A stretch of DNA of 64,000 nt from Evernia prunastri (lineage: Eukaryota > Ascomycota > Lecanoromycetes > Lecanorales > Parmeliaceae): the NCBI GenBank assembly GCA_003184365.1, contig NKYR01000011.1, positions 424,837 through 488,836 on the forward strand, given 5' to 3'. The notes under the pieces were generated by a model, which made no database searches, had not been told where the DNA came from, and saw only the letters and a program-made list of their open reading frames with translations. Shown here one piece after another: positions 10,401 to 21,222 of this stretch (position 1 is the first letter of the stretch; every line of letters begins with the position of its first letter). The translations under genes were made by a program, and so were the position numbers.

Positions 10401-12570
10401 TTATTTGTATTCGGCAATAATCTTCTCCGCTGCGGTTTCGCCAATCAAGTAAGCAGCAGCTTGGGTGTGGGCACTGAGTAAAATCAGAGATTCTATTAGT
10501 AAAGCCAACAACTTCTTTCTTTCGACAAGAAAGGGTACTCGCATGGTGCAACTCACCTAAGCAGAAACGGCGCGACACTCATGTCCACCACTCTGAGTCC
10601 GTCGACACCGCATACTCGAAAGTTGCTGTCGACACAAGTGTCTGGCTGATTCACCTTGCCCATTCTGACAGTGCCGCTGCAGTGCCACATACTCATCGCC
10701 ATTTTGCGGACGTAACTCTACGTAACGCGGGCGCTTGATCAGTGCTGCTTTGATGGCGCATAAGAAGGGAGGGGACCATGAAATTATAGAAAACATACCA
10801 GGATTGCCTCGTCGCTCCGGTCTTCCGGTCCGGCTGCAAGGCGAACTTGCTCCTTCGCCATCTGCGGCGACTCCATCATTTTGAGGGTTTCACGGACCGC
10901 TTCGATCGCGACTCGTTGATCAAACGGTTCCGCGAGGAATTTCGGGTCTATGACCGGTGGGTCTTTGGGGTCAGCAGATTTCAACGTAACAGATCCCCTA
11001 GCTGCATAATTCCCCTCGAATGCTGTGGCCATGCCAATATATCTGTCGGGAGCTTGAACGGAGGGACTGGGGTTGTGCTGTGTTGAGAGAGAGTTTGTAT
11101 TTAGCAAAAATCTCCCAATACGAGCTCACTGACGTGAGGAAGGCAAACTCGAGTGAACCAAGATACGAGTTACATACAGAGACAATCTCATAGTTTGGTT
11201 TGGTTTCAGCAATCAAAGCTCTCTGCAACTCGCCGTCCAGTCGCTGGAACTCCTCTGATTGAAGGATCTTGTCGCTTTTGAAATAGCCAATCATTTGTGG
11301 CAGATAGTATCCGGCGAGAGGCCCCGACCTGTCTTTGATCCATTGTTTTCGTGCTTCTTCCAATTGATCTGGTGACTTGATATAGGAAGTTCGGTGGTGG
11401 CTATCCATTTGTCTGATACTGACAAGCTCGAGGAAGAGACGATCACAGAGATTTTTCCCAATACCAGGAAGGTCCGTAAGAACAGGGATATGAAGCTCAG
11501 AGAGCTCAGCTTTAGGTCCAATGCCAGAAAGTAGAAGCAGCTTCGGCGAATCGAGGGCCCCAGCCGACAAGATTACTTCCTTATTAGCGCGGACTATAAT
11601 GCATTAGCAAAAGTACGATAATCTATCGTCGCTCGCGTCAAGTTACTGTGTATGTCTTTATCTGTCACGACACCTACGGCTTTGCCTTGATCGCACAGTA
11701 TTTTCACTATAGTTGCGTCTGTGATGATAGTAAGGTTGGACGGCACATCCGAAAGATATGCACCAGATGCCGTAATTCGACAACCATTGTGAGCACTGAC
11801 TTGACAGACACTGATTCCAAGTGGATCTCCAGAGTTAACGTCGAGGTTCTTTGGGTGGTACTTATCGAGGCCGTCAAGGAATTCACCAAATCCGGGATCC
11901 CAGTCTGTCAGACCTACATCAACGACGCTATACGAGGTTGCTTGGTTAGCTCAAAGCACGAATGGTAGGATAGCGCTTACCCGTGATCGCCGTGTGCAGA
12001 TGGTGAAGGGTTGACCCATTGCTGTAGCTCTTGTGGTGGCTTGTGGAAATATTCAATCTAGGCACATATCTCTCAGCGGGTGACTAGTCCTCTATAAAGG
12101 TTTGAATATGGATGAAACAGCTTACCTCTCTGAATCGCTCTTGTACTTTCTCCCAGCCCCACGTGTCATCTCCTACCTCCTCTGCCCAATGATCATAATC
12201 GGCCCTGGGGCCTCGCGTATAAACACAGAAATTGATGGCCGAGCTGCCTCCCAGTCCTTTGCCCCGGCTTTGGTCAATTTCCCTGTCTAGTTGAATCTGA
12301 GGGACAGTCTCGTAACTCCAATTGTACCCTGGCGCGGTTGCAAGCGTCCAATGCCTTTCGCATAGGTCTGATAGTCAGGATTGGTGTTGTTACCACCTGC
12401 TTCAAGCAAGAGCACTTGATGATTCGTCAGTGCTCTTGAGAGCTTTGAGGCTAATGCACAGCCTGCCGTGCCTCCTGCCAAGGAATATGAGTTGCGGTCT
12501 GCTGAGCAAAATTGATTGGGATCTACCTCCGACGATGATAAAATCAAAGGTCTCACCCGCCATAGCCATG
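10401..12570 (-). pseudogene. GMC (glucose-methanol-choline) oxidoreductase with an apparent frameshift
   Basis: GMC enzymes are FAD-dependent oxidoreductases acting on alcohols, sugars and diverse small molecules. Exon 1 (12570-12528) encodes MAMAGETFDFIIVG and joins by a phase-1 intron to exon 2 at 12474, forming the FAD-binding VGGGTAGCALASKL. LLLEAGG follows. The frame then breaks near 12359: the next family motifs, ERHWTLATAPGYNWSYE and SRGKGLGGSSAINFC, are read one base out of step, as if one G were lost. Downstream exons are well conserved: EVILSAGALDSPKLLLLSGI, DRYIGMATAFEGNYAARGS, MWHCSGTVRMGK (active-site His region), NFRVCGVDGLRVVDMSVAP and the C-terminus HTQAAAYLIGETAAEKIIAE ending at 10401. 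Several introns are present. Everything except the one frameshift looks intact, so it is either a recent pseudogene or a sequencing error in a working gene. Confidence 0.85.
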
Positions 12571-13429
12571 CAAGTATTGGATTGATTTATTGTGGTCTTG
12601 GTGGTCTCTTGTACATGTAGGAACTATGTAGTAGAAGAGACATCAACTCATGTGCTGTGAAGCCCATGCTGGAGACTACACTAGTGTGATGTTTTCTACG
12701 GAGGTAGCCAAATTAGACATGGTAGCATGTGAATGCAGGCCATTGATTGGCTAATCCCATTGCAGAGTGGACGGGTCAGCTGTTATCCGAGGGAGCTATG
12801 CCCTCCCTGCAACTGCCTCTTTCAAATCTGGATAGTACGACTATAAGCAGTGCTCCCTTGACAAGCGTGCGAACAGGGCGAGGGATATTCAAGGAGACCA
12901 GATACCCCTGAAACAGTCCCTGTCTAGTATTTTCAGATGCCAAGAGAGAACCTTTCTTGAAACGTGGAGTGATCGCGTTAAATCATGTAACTAAACCCCT
13001 CCGATACAAAAGCAGGAGATATAATCTATATCCTTTACTCTAGCGTCGCTCCTCGTCCTGAAACTTACGTCGAATGATTTTCTGGATAGAATAGTGAATA
13101 AGACTTACGTGCGTACACTTATAGGCCTTCAGACAGTACGAGCGTAAAGCTTAAAAGCGACTGAAGATTTCTCTATATACTAAATCCGTGTCTCTACTTA
13201 CAGACTTACAATAAGCTAAGACATTGATATCGTTGTTCGAGAGAAGACGTCGTTTTATGCTAAATAAAGTAATTAACCGCTTACAAAGATAATACTCGCT
13301 CGTTTACAGAAATATAGATTATACTATACAATTATCGATTACTTGATTGATTGATTGTTTTATACGCCTATGCTAGCTACTTGATGTAAGCTAATGAGGG
13401 TAACATTAACGCTGAACCAGCTTTACGGC
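12571..13429. other. Gene-free stretch, AT-rich from about 13020
   Basis: The first part (12571-12970) is of ordinary composition and is presumably the upstream region of the GMC gene. From about 13020 it becomes AT-rich with many TA-containing motifs, like the RIP-affected blocks nearby. No gene is recognised. Confidence 0.65.
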
Positions 13430-14063
13430 TGGGCGTTGAAGAAACCTGAGGGCGAACCTCTGGACAAAAACTTCAACTAAACAGTACGCTCTCCCTTCTG
13501 CTGTGCTCCTTAGGAGCCCTATTACACCACCGCACATCTCTCTACTTCTTTGCGCCGACTCTTCTATTCTCTGACTTTTGTATCTCTGATCGCCCCCGCC
13601 TCTAGAGGCGGGTACGATCGCTTCTTCGTGCGCCCTTTTTGGGCTTAATGGTCTCCTCTACCCCGAGGGGTAGTCTTGACCGTTGGAGTTGTTCGCTGGC
13701 CAACTCGAAGCTGTTTAACCAGCCGGAGTTAACCATCCACCTTGCCGCTACCCGGATCCCTTTGGTCGTGGTCAGCATTGTCTGGAAGTCCCTGGTACCC
13801 GCCTCCGCAAGTAGCCGTGGTTTATCCTCCCGCGATCTCGGACAGAAGAGGAGGATATGCTTGACATCTTGTCTTCTCCATCCGCACCTGCAGTCGGGGT
13901 CGATACCTGGAACCCTTATCCTGTTGAGGAATGCGTTAAGCCCGATTTTGCCGCTTCTCATTTGGACAGCGACCGAGCTCTCAGCCTTCCTCAGCATCTT
14001 GTGGTGGTCGAACCTGCCGTCATATAAGTTCCCTGCCTGGGCAGGGGTTCTCGTTGCGATAGG
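13430..14063 (-). mobile_element. Tad-like LINE retrotransposon, 3' remnant
   Basis: The minus-strand open frame from about 14060 to 13602 encodes the C-terminus of a Tad/I-clade LINE polyprotein: LRKAESSVAVQMRSGKIGLN, FLNRIRVPGIDPDC, CGWRRQDVKHILLFC and ARWMVNSGWLNSFELASEQ. The CxCGxxxxxxxHxxxxC pattern is the zinc-knuckle-like end typical of these elements. The sequence after the stop (13601 to about 13430) would be its 3' untranslated region. The upstream part is cut by an assembly gap (N at 14064). Truncation at the 5' end is usual for LINEs. Confidence 0.88.
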
Positions 14064-14065
14064 NC

Positions 14066-14320
14066 CCCCCCCCCTTTCCGCGAAGAACCCGCCCGGAAGA
14101 AGCTCCCCCCCCCGAAAGAACCCTCCCCTCGGAAGAATCCCTCCCCCGAAGAACCTCCCCGGAAGAATCTCCCCGAAGAATCCCCTCCGAAGAGCGCCCC
14201 CGAAGAGTACCCCCAAAAGAGTGCCCCGAAAGAACTTCCCAAGAAACTCCTTAAAGAATATCCTCAAAAGAACTTCTCCCGAAGAATATTCTCGAAGAAT
14301 ATCTCTTCAAGTTAAAAGAA
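14066..14320 (+). repeat. Degenerate GAAGAA-plus-C tandem repeat with a composition gradient
   Basis: Units of roughly 12-14 bp, each GAAGAA or GAAAGAA followed by a C-rich run, repeat about 18 times. C runs are long on the left (next to the N at 14064) and shorten and become T/A-rich to the right. Open frames through it, rich in Phe/Gly or Pro/Lys, are by-products. Confidence 0.85.
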
Positions 14321-14435
14321 AAGTCATACGAAGTATAAGAGAATAGTCAGAGAAGACGAGACGCGATGCGAGAGATCAGAAAAAAAAATTGCTCTTGGTT
14401 TTGTCGGAGTGTCAATTATCGTCCGCCGTACTGTT
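14200..14435 (+). repeat. Less-decayed copy of the repeat near 9.9-10.1 kb
   Basis: It shares ordered blocks with 9885-10080, including GAATATTCTCGAAGA, CGCGATGCGAGAGAT and the ATTATCGTCCGCCGTA region. It overlaps the end of the GAAGAA repeat, so both may belong to one dispersed element of unknown class. Confidence 0.7.
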
Positions 14436-14509
14436 GTACTTCCGGGGCCGGAGGAGGGAAAAATTTTTCCAACAAAAGGGGGCAAGTGGATCGAACGTTC
14501 CCCTCCCTA

Positions 14510-16464
14510 TCATCTACGCACAAATACCAGCGGCACTTCCTTCCTCAGCTCTAAAGCCAGCGTGAAGCCCATGTTCGAGGACAGTGTCTTCGAGGCTTTG
14601 GCCCTTGCCCGTCGCCAGTCTTGTTCCCCAGACCCTTCGAACTTGAGCTCAACGCTGCACTCTTTCATCAATCGCGAGAGCACTGCGCACAACTCTGTCT
14701 GCGCGAATCTCTTCCCAATGCAAGACCTGGCCCCCTCGCTGAATGGTAGATAAGTCCCTTCTCGCGGGGTGAAGAAGCTAGAGCCCTCATTCTCCTCGGC
14801 CCCTCCCGTCTGCTTCCAGTCACCGTTCAACCACCTCCACGGATTCCACAACGACGCCGCGGACGGCCATTCCTCGCCCTCGGTCCTATCAGATCCAGCT
14901 GACCAGAAATTAGGATTTCGGTGCAGGGCGCTGGTATTCACGAACACGAGCGTGTTGGCGGGTACGTGAGAGATCACAGGCTCGCCCTGAACATCATCGA
15001 CGAGCAGTGGTTGTGATGAAGCGCCCGTGCATTTGGGAATGAGGGGCAGCACGCCGAAGAGCCTGTTCGTCTCTGCGATGACGGCGCCGACGTGGGATCG
15101 CAGCAGAACGGGAAAGTCGCTAAGGTAGGACCAGGTAGACGGATCGCGCTCGCCAAGAATACCATCTATGGAGTCTTGCAGGGTTCTTTGTATTTCCGGA
15201 TGCATCGCCAGCAGGATCAAGATAAAGTGTAGCGTGTTCGCGCTTGTGTGGAAGCCTCCCAGGATGAACACCCAGATGTTCCCGAGGATAGCGGCATGGT
15301 CAATGGGCTCTGTGGAGTCAATACTAGCGGAGAACAAGGAATCTGCGGTCGCTAAGTCAGTCTACTCTAACAGTAAAAAGAAAGAAGGGAGTTGTATTGT
15401 CTCGATTGGAAAAAGCTATACCAAGCAGGTTCGATCTCGGGAAATCCGTGCTCGCCATGTACTCGAGTCGTTTTGCATCAATCATCTCTTCCATGTACGA
15501 TATCCATTCAAGATGTGATTTCCATGTCGTCTTATGTATGGGTAACGGCGAGTACTCTAAGAACGATCAGCAGCATCAGCACAAATCAAGACTGGTTTCC
15601 CGGCGAGCAAACAGAATCAGAGATCTTACTCAGTAACCATTGAGGCGTTATATAGTTCACTGCCATGTACTCCGCCGATAGAGCAAAAGCCTCGCAGTAA
15701 CTTATATCGTGTCCCATCTCTTCGACCTTTTGACCACCGCCAGCTCCAAGCCTTTGGCCATTCTCGCTGACTCCAACTCCGAAGCAGACTTCACTTACAA
15801 CGCCAAATGTGACCACCTCCAATCTTCTCTTGAGATCGAGCCCTTCCCATCTTTCACTCAATGAGACCAGATTCTTGACTAGGCTTTCCGCGCGGCGAGT
15901 GCTGTCATACCATGCTCTCTCAAACGTGTTCTGGCCGAACGCCCCTGTTGATATCTTTCTATATCTTTTACCCTCAGATCCACCCGTGGCGGTCACTGTC
16001 GGCCCGTGAACATTCAAAATTTGCAAGTCTTCCACAGGCTTGGGAAAGTCGTCTTGCCGACGCATGATGTCTACGACCGCGACTGGCGAACAGGTCCACA
16101 GGACAAGACGAAAAGGGCTGACGACGAGTACGGTGGATGAGCCAAAGTGCTCGAAAGGCTCGTACCCATGGTCCCAGATCCGGTCGAATACAGAGAGTCT
16201 ATGAAGGTGATATGAGCCGGGATTACCATCGAGATAGCGGTGTGGAACTTGAGTGATGGACCTTGGATTAGGGGACTCACGGGAGCCATGACTTCGTCCA
16301 GGACGGGGGAAGACGATCAAGGAAAGGGAGCAAAAGCCCCTGTGTTGAAAACCAAAATTTATTCGTAACAGAGATGCTATGACATAGAATATTAGCACTG
16401 TTTGGCTCGATAGCTGGAGAAGAGGGAGTAGGGCAGCTTGACAGGCTAAGGAGGAGCGACCCAC
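14510..16464 (-). CDS. Cytochrome P450 (P450-A)
   Basis: This is a heme monooxygenase, probably membrane-anchored in the ER. Three exons fit: 16464-15630, 15556-15422 and 15342-14510, both introns GT-AG and phase 1, giving 600 aa. P450 hallmarks are the C-helix region HGPTVTATGGSEGKRYRKI, the I-helix GGFHTSANTL, the ExxR motif in AETNRL, and the heme loop FSEGARSCIGKRFAQTEL with Cys531. The middle exon encodes PIHKTTWKSHLEWISYMEE. The N-terminus is longer than in most P450s and the exact start is uncertain: the first ATG at 16464 gives a hydrophobic stretch at residues 8-33 that could be the anchor. It lies between a LINE remnant and the methyltransferase gene. A role in oxidising the diterpene product is inferred from position only. 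Confidence 0.9.
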
Positions 16465-17427
16465 GGAACCACTGTGTATCTGAATCCTGAACGCTTAGCT
16501 ACAGCTAGGTTTTGCTGTAGAGAAAATAGGGCAAAAGCAAGGCAAGGAATAAATACTGTAGTCAACAAGATAGTAGCGAAAGCAAATAAGTGCATCATTG
16601 CAGACCTGCCGAGCGTCTATTGAATGTTGCAGGATGCGCTGTCAATTTAGAGCATAGTATGTATTTTAACGGAAACAGATCTGTTTGAGAAGCCGTGGGT
16701 GATGACTTAGCTATTATCTGAGGCTGTAGATCTTTTGCGTAACAGGCATTGATTGGTACAATTATGCTTTCGAGCTGGAGTCATTGTAGCTTTACGTAGA
16801 GGAGCTTACGGTGCGAGGCAGAGCGTTGGAGAGCGTCTCGCAGGACCAGCCTATCCCGGAAGGTGGCATTAACGGTTAGTATTACTTACAGAGACTAAGG
16901 TAGAGTAAGATAAAGGAAGCTGGGCGAAAACAAGGTGGAGTGATATTGAGATGAAAAGCAGACACAGGACCTTCAGTCTAATTAGAAGGCAAGCATGATT
17001 GCAACACACTGCAGTCAACTAGAGTATTTATCGGTATATTTGGGTTAGCTTGCAGGTAAATTACTTTTAGTCAGATGTATCGTAAATGGATACTCATACC
17101 TCGGGTACCAACGAATAATGAATAGACCTCATAGAGCAAGGTAGCACTTTACATATTCCCTCGGTTTTCTCTTTCTCCATCAAGGCGAGCGGTGCATGCC
17201 GCTAATTTTGGCTAATGATTTGCATCATCCTCGTACTATCATAACGAATGTGCACTGGGAAGGATATAGATAGTCCGTTGACAAAGACTTATTACTTGGG
17301 TCGTTGGAGAGATCAGCAGCAACTTGAGCCTCTACCTTCTTTCAAGGCTCGTTCGCCAATAACCTGGCCACACAAATACCTAGAAGTGTAGCATTTCAGA
17401 GTCACACCTCTGGCTGTCCTGGCGCCA
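16465..17427. other. Gene-free divergent intergenic region
   Basis: This separates the starts of P450-A (minus) and the methyltransferase (plus). No gene is seen. It probably holds both promoters, but I could not pick out a convincing shared regulatory motif. Confidence 0.6.
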
Positions 17428-18523
17428 ATGATGCAGAATCAGCGTCAAGAATACATCCTAAGCAGAAACAGCACTGCGGCGCTTAGGTAAGTCTTTGGCC
17501 ACAGGGTCTACGAAACGGCAACGACCATGTTGACCAAGGCAGGCTGAATTGCCAGCATTGGCTCGTCCGCGCAGAATCCGGGTATCTCATACATCCGTCT
17601 ATACAACTCCCAGTAGGAGATTCCAATATCGCAGATATTGGCTCTGGTACATGGTGAGGATCACTATAAGACGCCACGCACGGTTGATGCCTAGTCTGTT
17701 ACCCAGCATTTGGCCAATCGAGCTCTCGAAGCAGCTTCCCGCCGCCCACATTCAGGCTTTCGACGTGTCTTCAGAACTCTCACCACCCCGTGAATGGCTC
17801 CCGGCCAAGCTGTCAGTCCACGTGCACGATGCCTTTACGCCCTTCCCAGAGGGTCACTGGGGCATCTATGACATAGTGCATATTCGCTTTTTCGTGACGG
17901 TGATCAAAGACAACGACCCCAGTGTTATTCTAAGCAACATTGTGAAACTTCTCAGTCAGTAGTGCATCCAATACTGTCTGATCGCGCGCCACTGACGACT
18001 GTGGGCGCGTAAAGAACCGTGGGGCTATCTTCAGTGGGTCGAGGCAAACCCATTGGCGGCGAGAGTCGTAAAAGCCAGACCCTCAATCGATGCAAGCGCA
18101 GTAGAGAAAATGCAGACCTTCATGGCCAAGCCACGTGCGGACGCCGCATACGGGTAGTATTAGGATCACACATGACACTGATCTATCCTCGCTCGCTCAC
18201 TAGGCGTGAATTCTGGATCCAGGCTAATTGCTATCATCAGGTGGATTCCTGAGTTGGCAACCTCTTTCGAGAAACAAGGCTTGCGCCAAGTCACTTCTGA
18301 AATCTTCGCTACAACAGACATCCATCGGTGTCTTTGGAACGACTTGCATTTCATGCTCTACAGAGAATTTCTGTCACGATTACAGGACAGCGAAAGTCCC
18401 GGTTCGACCCCTGGAGAATCTGCAAAACACTATCAAAATTTGGAAGGGGTGGAGCAAGAGCTGCGGCGTGGAGTGTCTATTCATGGAGAGTTTGTTTGTG
18501 TTACTGGGAGATACCAGCCCTGA
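17428..18523 (+). CDS. UMTA/LaeA-type SAM-dependent methyltransferase
   Basis: Class I methyltransferases of this fungal group act on small molecules in secondary-metabolite pathways; relatives such as LaeA are regulators. Five exons with consistent phases give 279 aa: 17428-17486, 17543-17653, 17707-17954, 18015-18153 and 18241-18523. The product has LNCQHWLVRAESGYLIHPSI, SAM motif I IADIGSGTCIWPIEL (D-x-G-x-G), the EWLPAKL and DAFTPFPE segments, DIVHIRFFVTVIKDNDP, and after an intron LLKPWGYLQWVEANP, the usual post-II GGYLQW-like block. No single open frame covers it, so it is easily missed without splicing. Its 3' end faces that of P450-B, 21 bp away. Position makes O-methylation of the pathway product plausible, but the substrate is unknown. 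Confidence 0.88.
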
Positions 18524-18544
18524 AAAAAGCTGCAATACAGACAG

Positions 18545-20327
18545 CTAATTGGATTTTTGGGGTGATGTGGTAGCTCTAACGTCTGTCACCTGCACATCAC
18601 ATGGCTCTTTCTCCACCACCGCGTAGCTTTTCTGCTTTGTCCAGTCTGTGTATCTTCCACCTTCCGCGATCTCAAGATCGAAATGCCACATCATATTGCC
18701 AAGGATAAGTCGGAGTTCTGCGTAGCCAAGGTGCTTGCCTATACAAGACCACATCCCCGCTGAAAAGCTCTGAACGGCGGGGCGATTGTCGTTATAAAAG
18801 AGGGATTTGGGATCTTCGGTAGCAGACTGGAGCCAACGCTCGGGGAGGAAATCACCAGGCCTATGGAAGTTGGCGGGCGAGCGATATAGGGACCATTGGT
18901 GCACGCCTATATGGGTCTATATTGAAACACAGTTTAGCACATGTTCCCGATCAGTTTTGCTTGTCGAGGGTCAATGCTTACTCCGCCGGGAAACCAAGCC
19001 CCACAAGCTGTATCTCCACCTTCTGGTACCAGATGCTGGAGACCAGAAGGATTGGGTGGACAAACGCGGAGACCCTCTTCGATGACTGCGTTCAAGTACG
19101 GTAGGTGCAGAAGGTTCGTAAACGTCATATCTTCCGCGTTTGTGTACGTCGAGCGTATCTCGTGCTTCAATTTCCGTAAAGCGTGCGGAGTTTTCAGCAG
19201 ATAGTTGGTCGTGCCGGACAAGACCGAGCCGCATGTTTCGCTGCCAGCAACTATGAGGATGTTCATGTTGTTCTCAAGCTCGGGAAGGCTCATTTTGTTG
19301 AAGTTTTCATTGCGCTTCATGATCTCCTCCATGAAATCGTTCCTATGGGCCCCCAGCTTGAGGCGGCGATGCGTCTTTTCCACCCCCCATTCATAGTTCG
19401 CCTGTGAAGCGTTCAACGTCTTCGCTGGGATAAGACGCATCAAGATTCGGAACAGAATGGCGTAGAATCTGATTGGTACCACCATTGCTCCGACTTTGAA
19501 GTAGGTGAAAATCTCAGCTACCCAGGGATGATAGGTACTGTTTTCGAGGCAATTAAAGGTCTCGTTGAATCCTAGATCGCCAACAATATCGAAGGTTGTG
19601 AACATGTACCAATCGACAATATTCACTACAGCTGAAGCGTCTTTGTTTTCAGAACAGCGCTCTTGAAGCTTTGTGACCAGCTTTTGGACATAACGCTTGA
19701 TGGTAGGCTCTTGAGCGAGCACGGCCCGAGGCGTAAAACAGTATCTCAGCAGCCTTCGCATGCGCACATGGTCGGCTTCGTTGGGTGTACTGACGATGGA
19801 GGGCGTACGGCCGGGGAGGTCACCCCACCATACAGGGTTTTTGGGGAATGGTTTATGGCCGAATCGGCGGCGATGAACGTCCTCCCAGCCATCGCCACGA
19901 GCGACACTGATCTCGTTAGGTGCCACTCGGATAATGTCTCCATACCTGGAGAGAGACGTTAGAAGGGTCGTTTGTCCCAAATCCTAGAGACCGCAAACTT
20001 TTGATGGAACTTGTGTAGATCGAATACATGAGTGCCATTCCATAATGACCGACAGTACGTGAGCCGGAACGCAGCCCAGGACTTGGGTCCCGGGTATTTG
20101 GCCAGAGGATGAAGATAGATGTTGTAGATCGCAAGACTCAGAGGGTACTGTCCATACGATAAGTTAAATGCAGCGTCAAAGACATCTCAGGTAGGATTGG
20201 CTCCTGATCTCTTGATGGGCGTGGAAGAGGATCGGGCGAGTGTCTTTGGGAAGAAAGATTGATTTACTGCTATTAGAGTTCCGAACCCAAATAAGGCAAT
20301 CTGCCACCCATCCAGAGTAATCGCCAT
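18545..20327 (-). CDS. Cytochrome P450 (P450-B)
   Basis: Four exons with matching phases give 514 aa: 20327-20268, 20147-19999, 19945-18982 and 18916-18545. The N-terminus MAITLDGWQIALFGFGTLIA and the following AYPLSLAIYNIYLHPLAK form the membrane anchor and the proline-rich hinge KYPGPKSW. KFHQKYGDIIRVAPNEIS is the usual beta-1 region of fungal P450s. The I-helix reads VAGSETCGSVLSGT, ExxR is EEGLR, the PERW motif is FLPERWL, and the heme loop is FSAGMWSCIGKHLGYAEL with Cys449. All required motifs are intact. It is clearly related to P450-D in the same region (same N-terminal organisation and NYLL after the I-helix), so the two may be old duplicates. Its specific reaction is unknown. Confidence 0.94.
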
Positions 20328-21222
20328 ACTCTTCTCAGTCGACTTGAGAGAATAAAAGATATCAGGATGGAAGGATATGATTACAGAGAGTCAACAAGGC
20401 AAGACAGAGAGGCGCCATTTGCAGTCCTCATGTCAAGGCTAATGGTATCGATATGAAAGCTAATGGTATCGCAACTTGCTCGCGATCTTAAGATCGCAAA
20501 AATCAACAGAATGATAACGGTGGGACTGGGCACTTTGTGGCGCCGTTTGCGTAGGAGCAAGCTGAAAGGCGCAGACGAGCTGCACCTCGGCACTTGAACT
20601 ATGAAATGCTCCACACAGCGCAAAATGTCCGATGCAGATGCAACCTCCCAAAAGCCCAGGGTAATCCATCGGAGGTTGCAACTTTGACGTTTCGCGGCAG
20701 GGGTTTTACAGCGGTATTAATTGACTACATGTAAGCTTCGATTCATAATGGCGCTAGTGCAATGGTGCTGCGGTGTTTTTTTTTTCGTTTCTTTTTGCAG
20801 GCGGGCAAAGGTGAGTCGTATGAGGAAGGAGGGTGTCCTGCAGTTCGATGACAATGCACAGAATGAGACCTAAGGCTGGCTTCCCGCTCCAGCTGAGCGG
20901 CACATGCATCACTGGTCTCACTGTCTCATGGCGTCGAGGAAGTCTTGGCGGACGAGAAGAAAATGTCCCCCTGCGTCCGCCATGCAGTCATCTTCAAAGC
21001 CTCTTGTGTCATACTTGTACATTAGCGACTCTAGGTACAATGTTGGTACATCAAAGTTTCAATACCTCGCTAATCGTCTATACCTGTATTTTTTTGTGCG
21101 CGGTAATCTGGGTAGGCTAGCAGAGGTTCCAGATCGGCCAGAGTGTCACCTGTGATTCACACGAGCATTTCCATTCGCCAGATTCAGCCCAAGTCCGCAT
21201 ATGCACGGGAAACGGTGAGACA
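20328..21222. other. Gene-free stretch
   Basis: This lies between the start of P450-B and the 3' end of the rhodopsin-like gene. No domain is recognised. A small T-run at 20777-20786 is the only obvious low-complexity feature. Confidence 0.6.

Noticed and set aside
13602..14346. Long frames on both strands across the C-rich repeat
   Set aside because: They are products of the GAAGAA-C repeat fused through an assembly N to the LINE remnant, not a gene.
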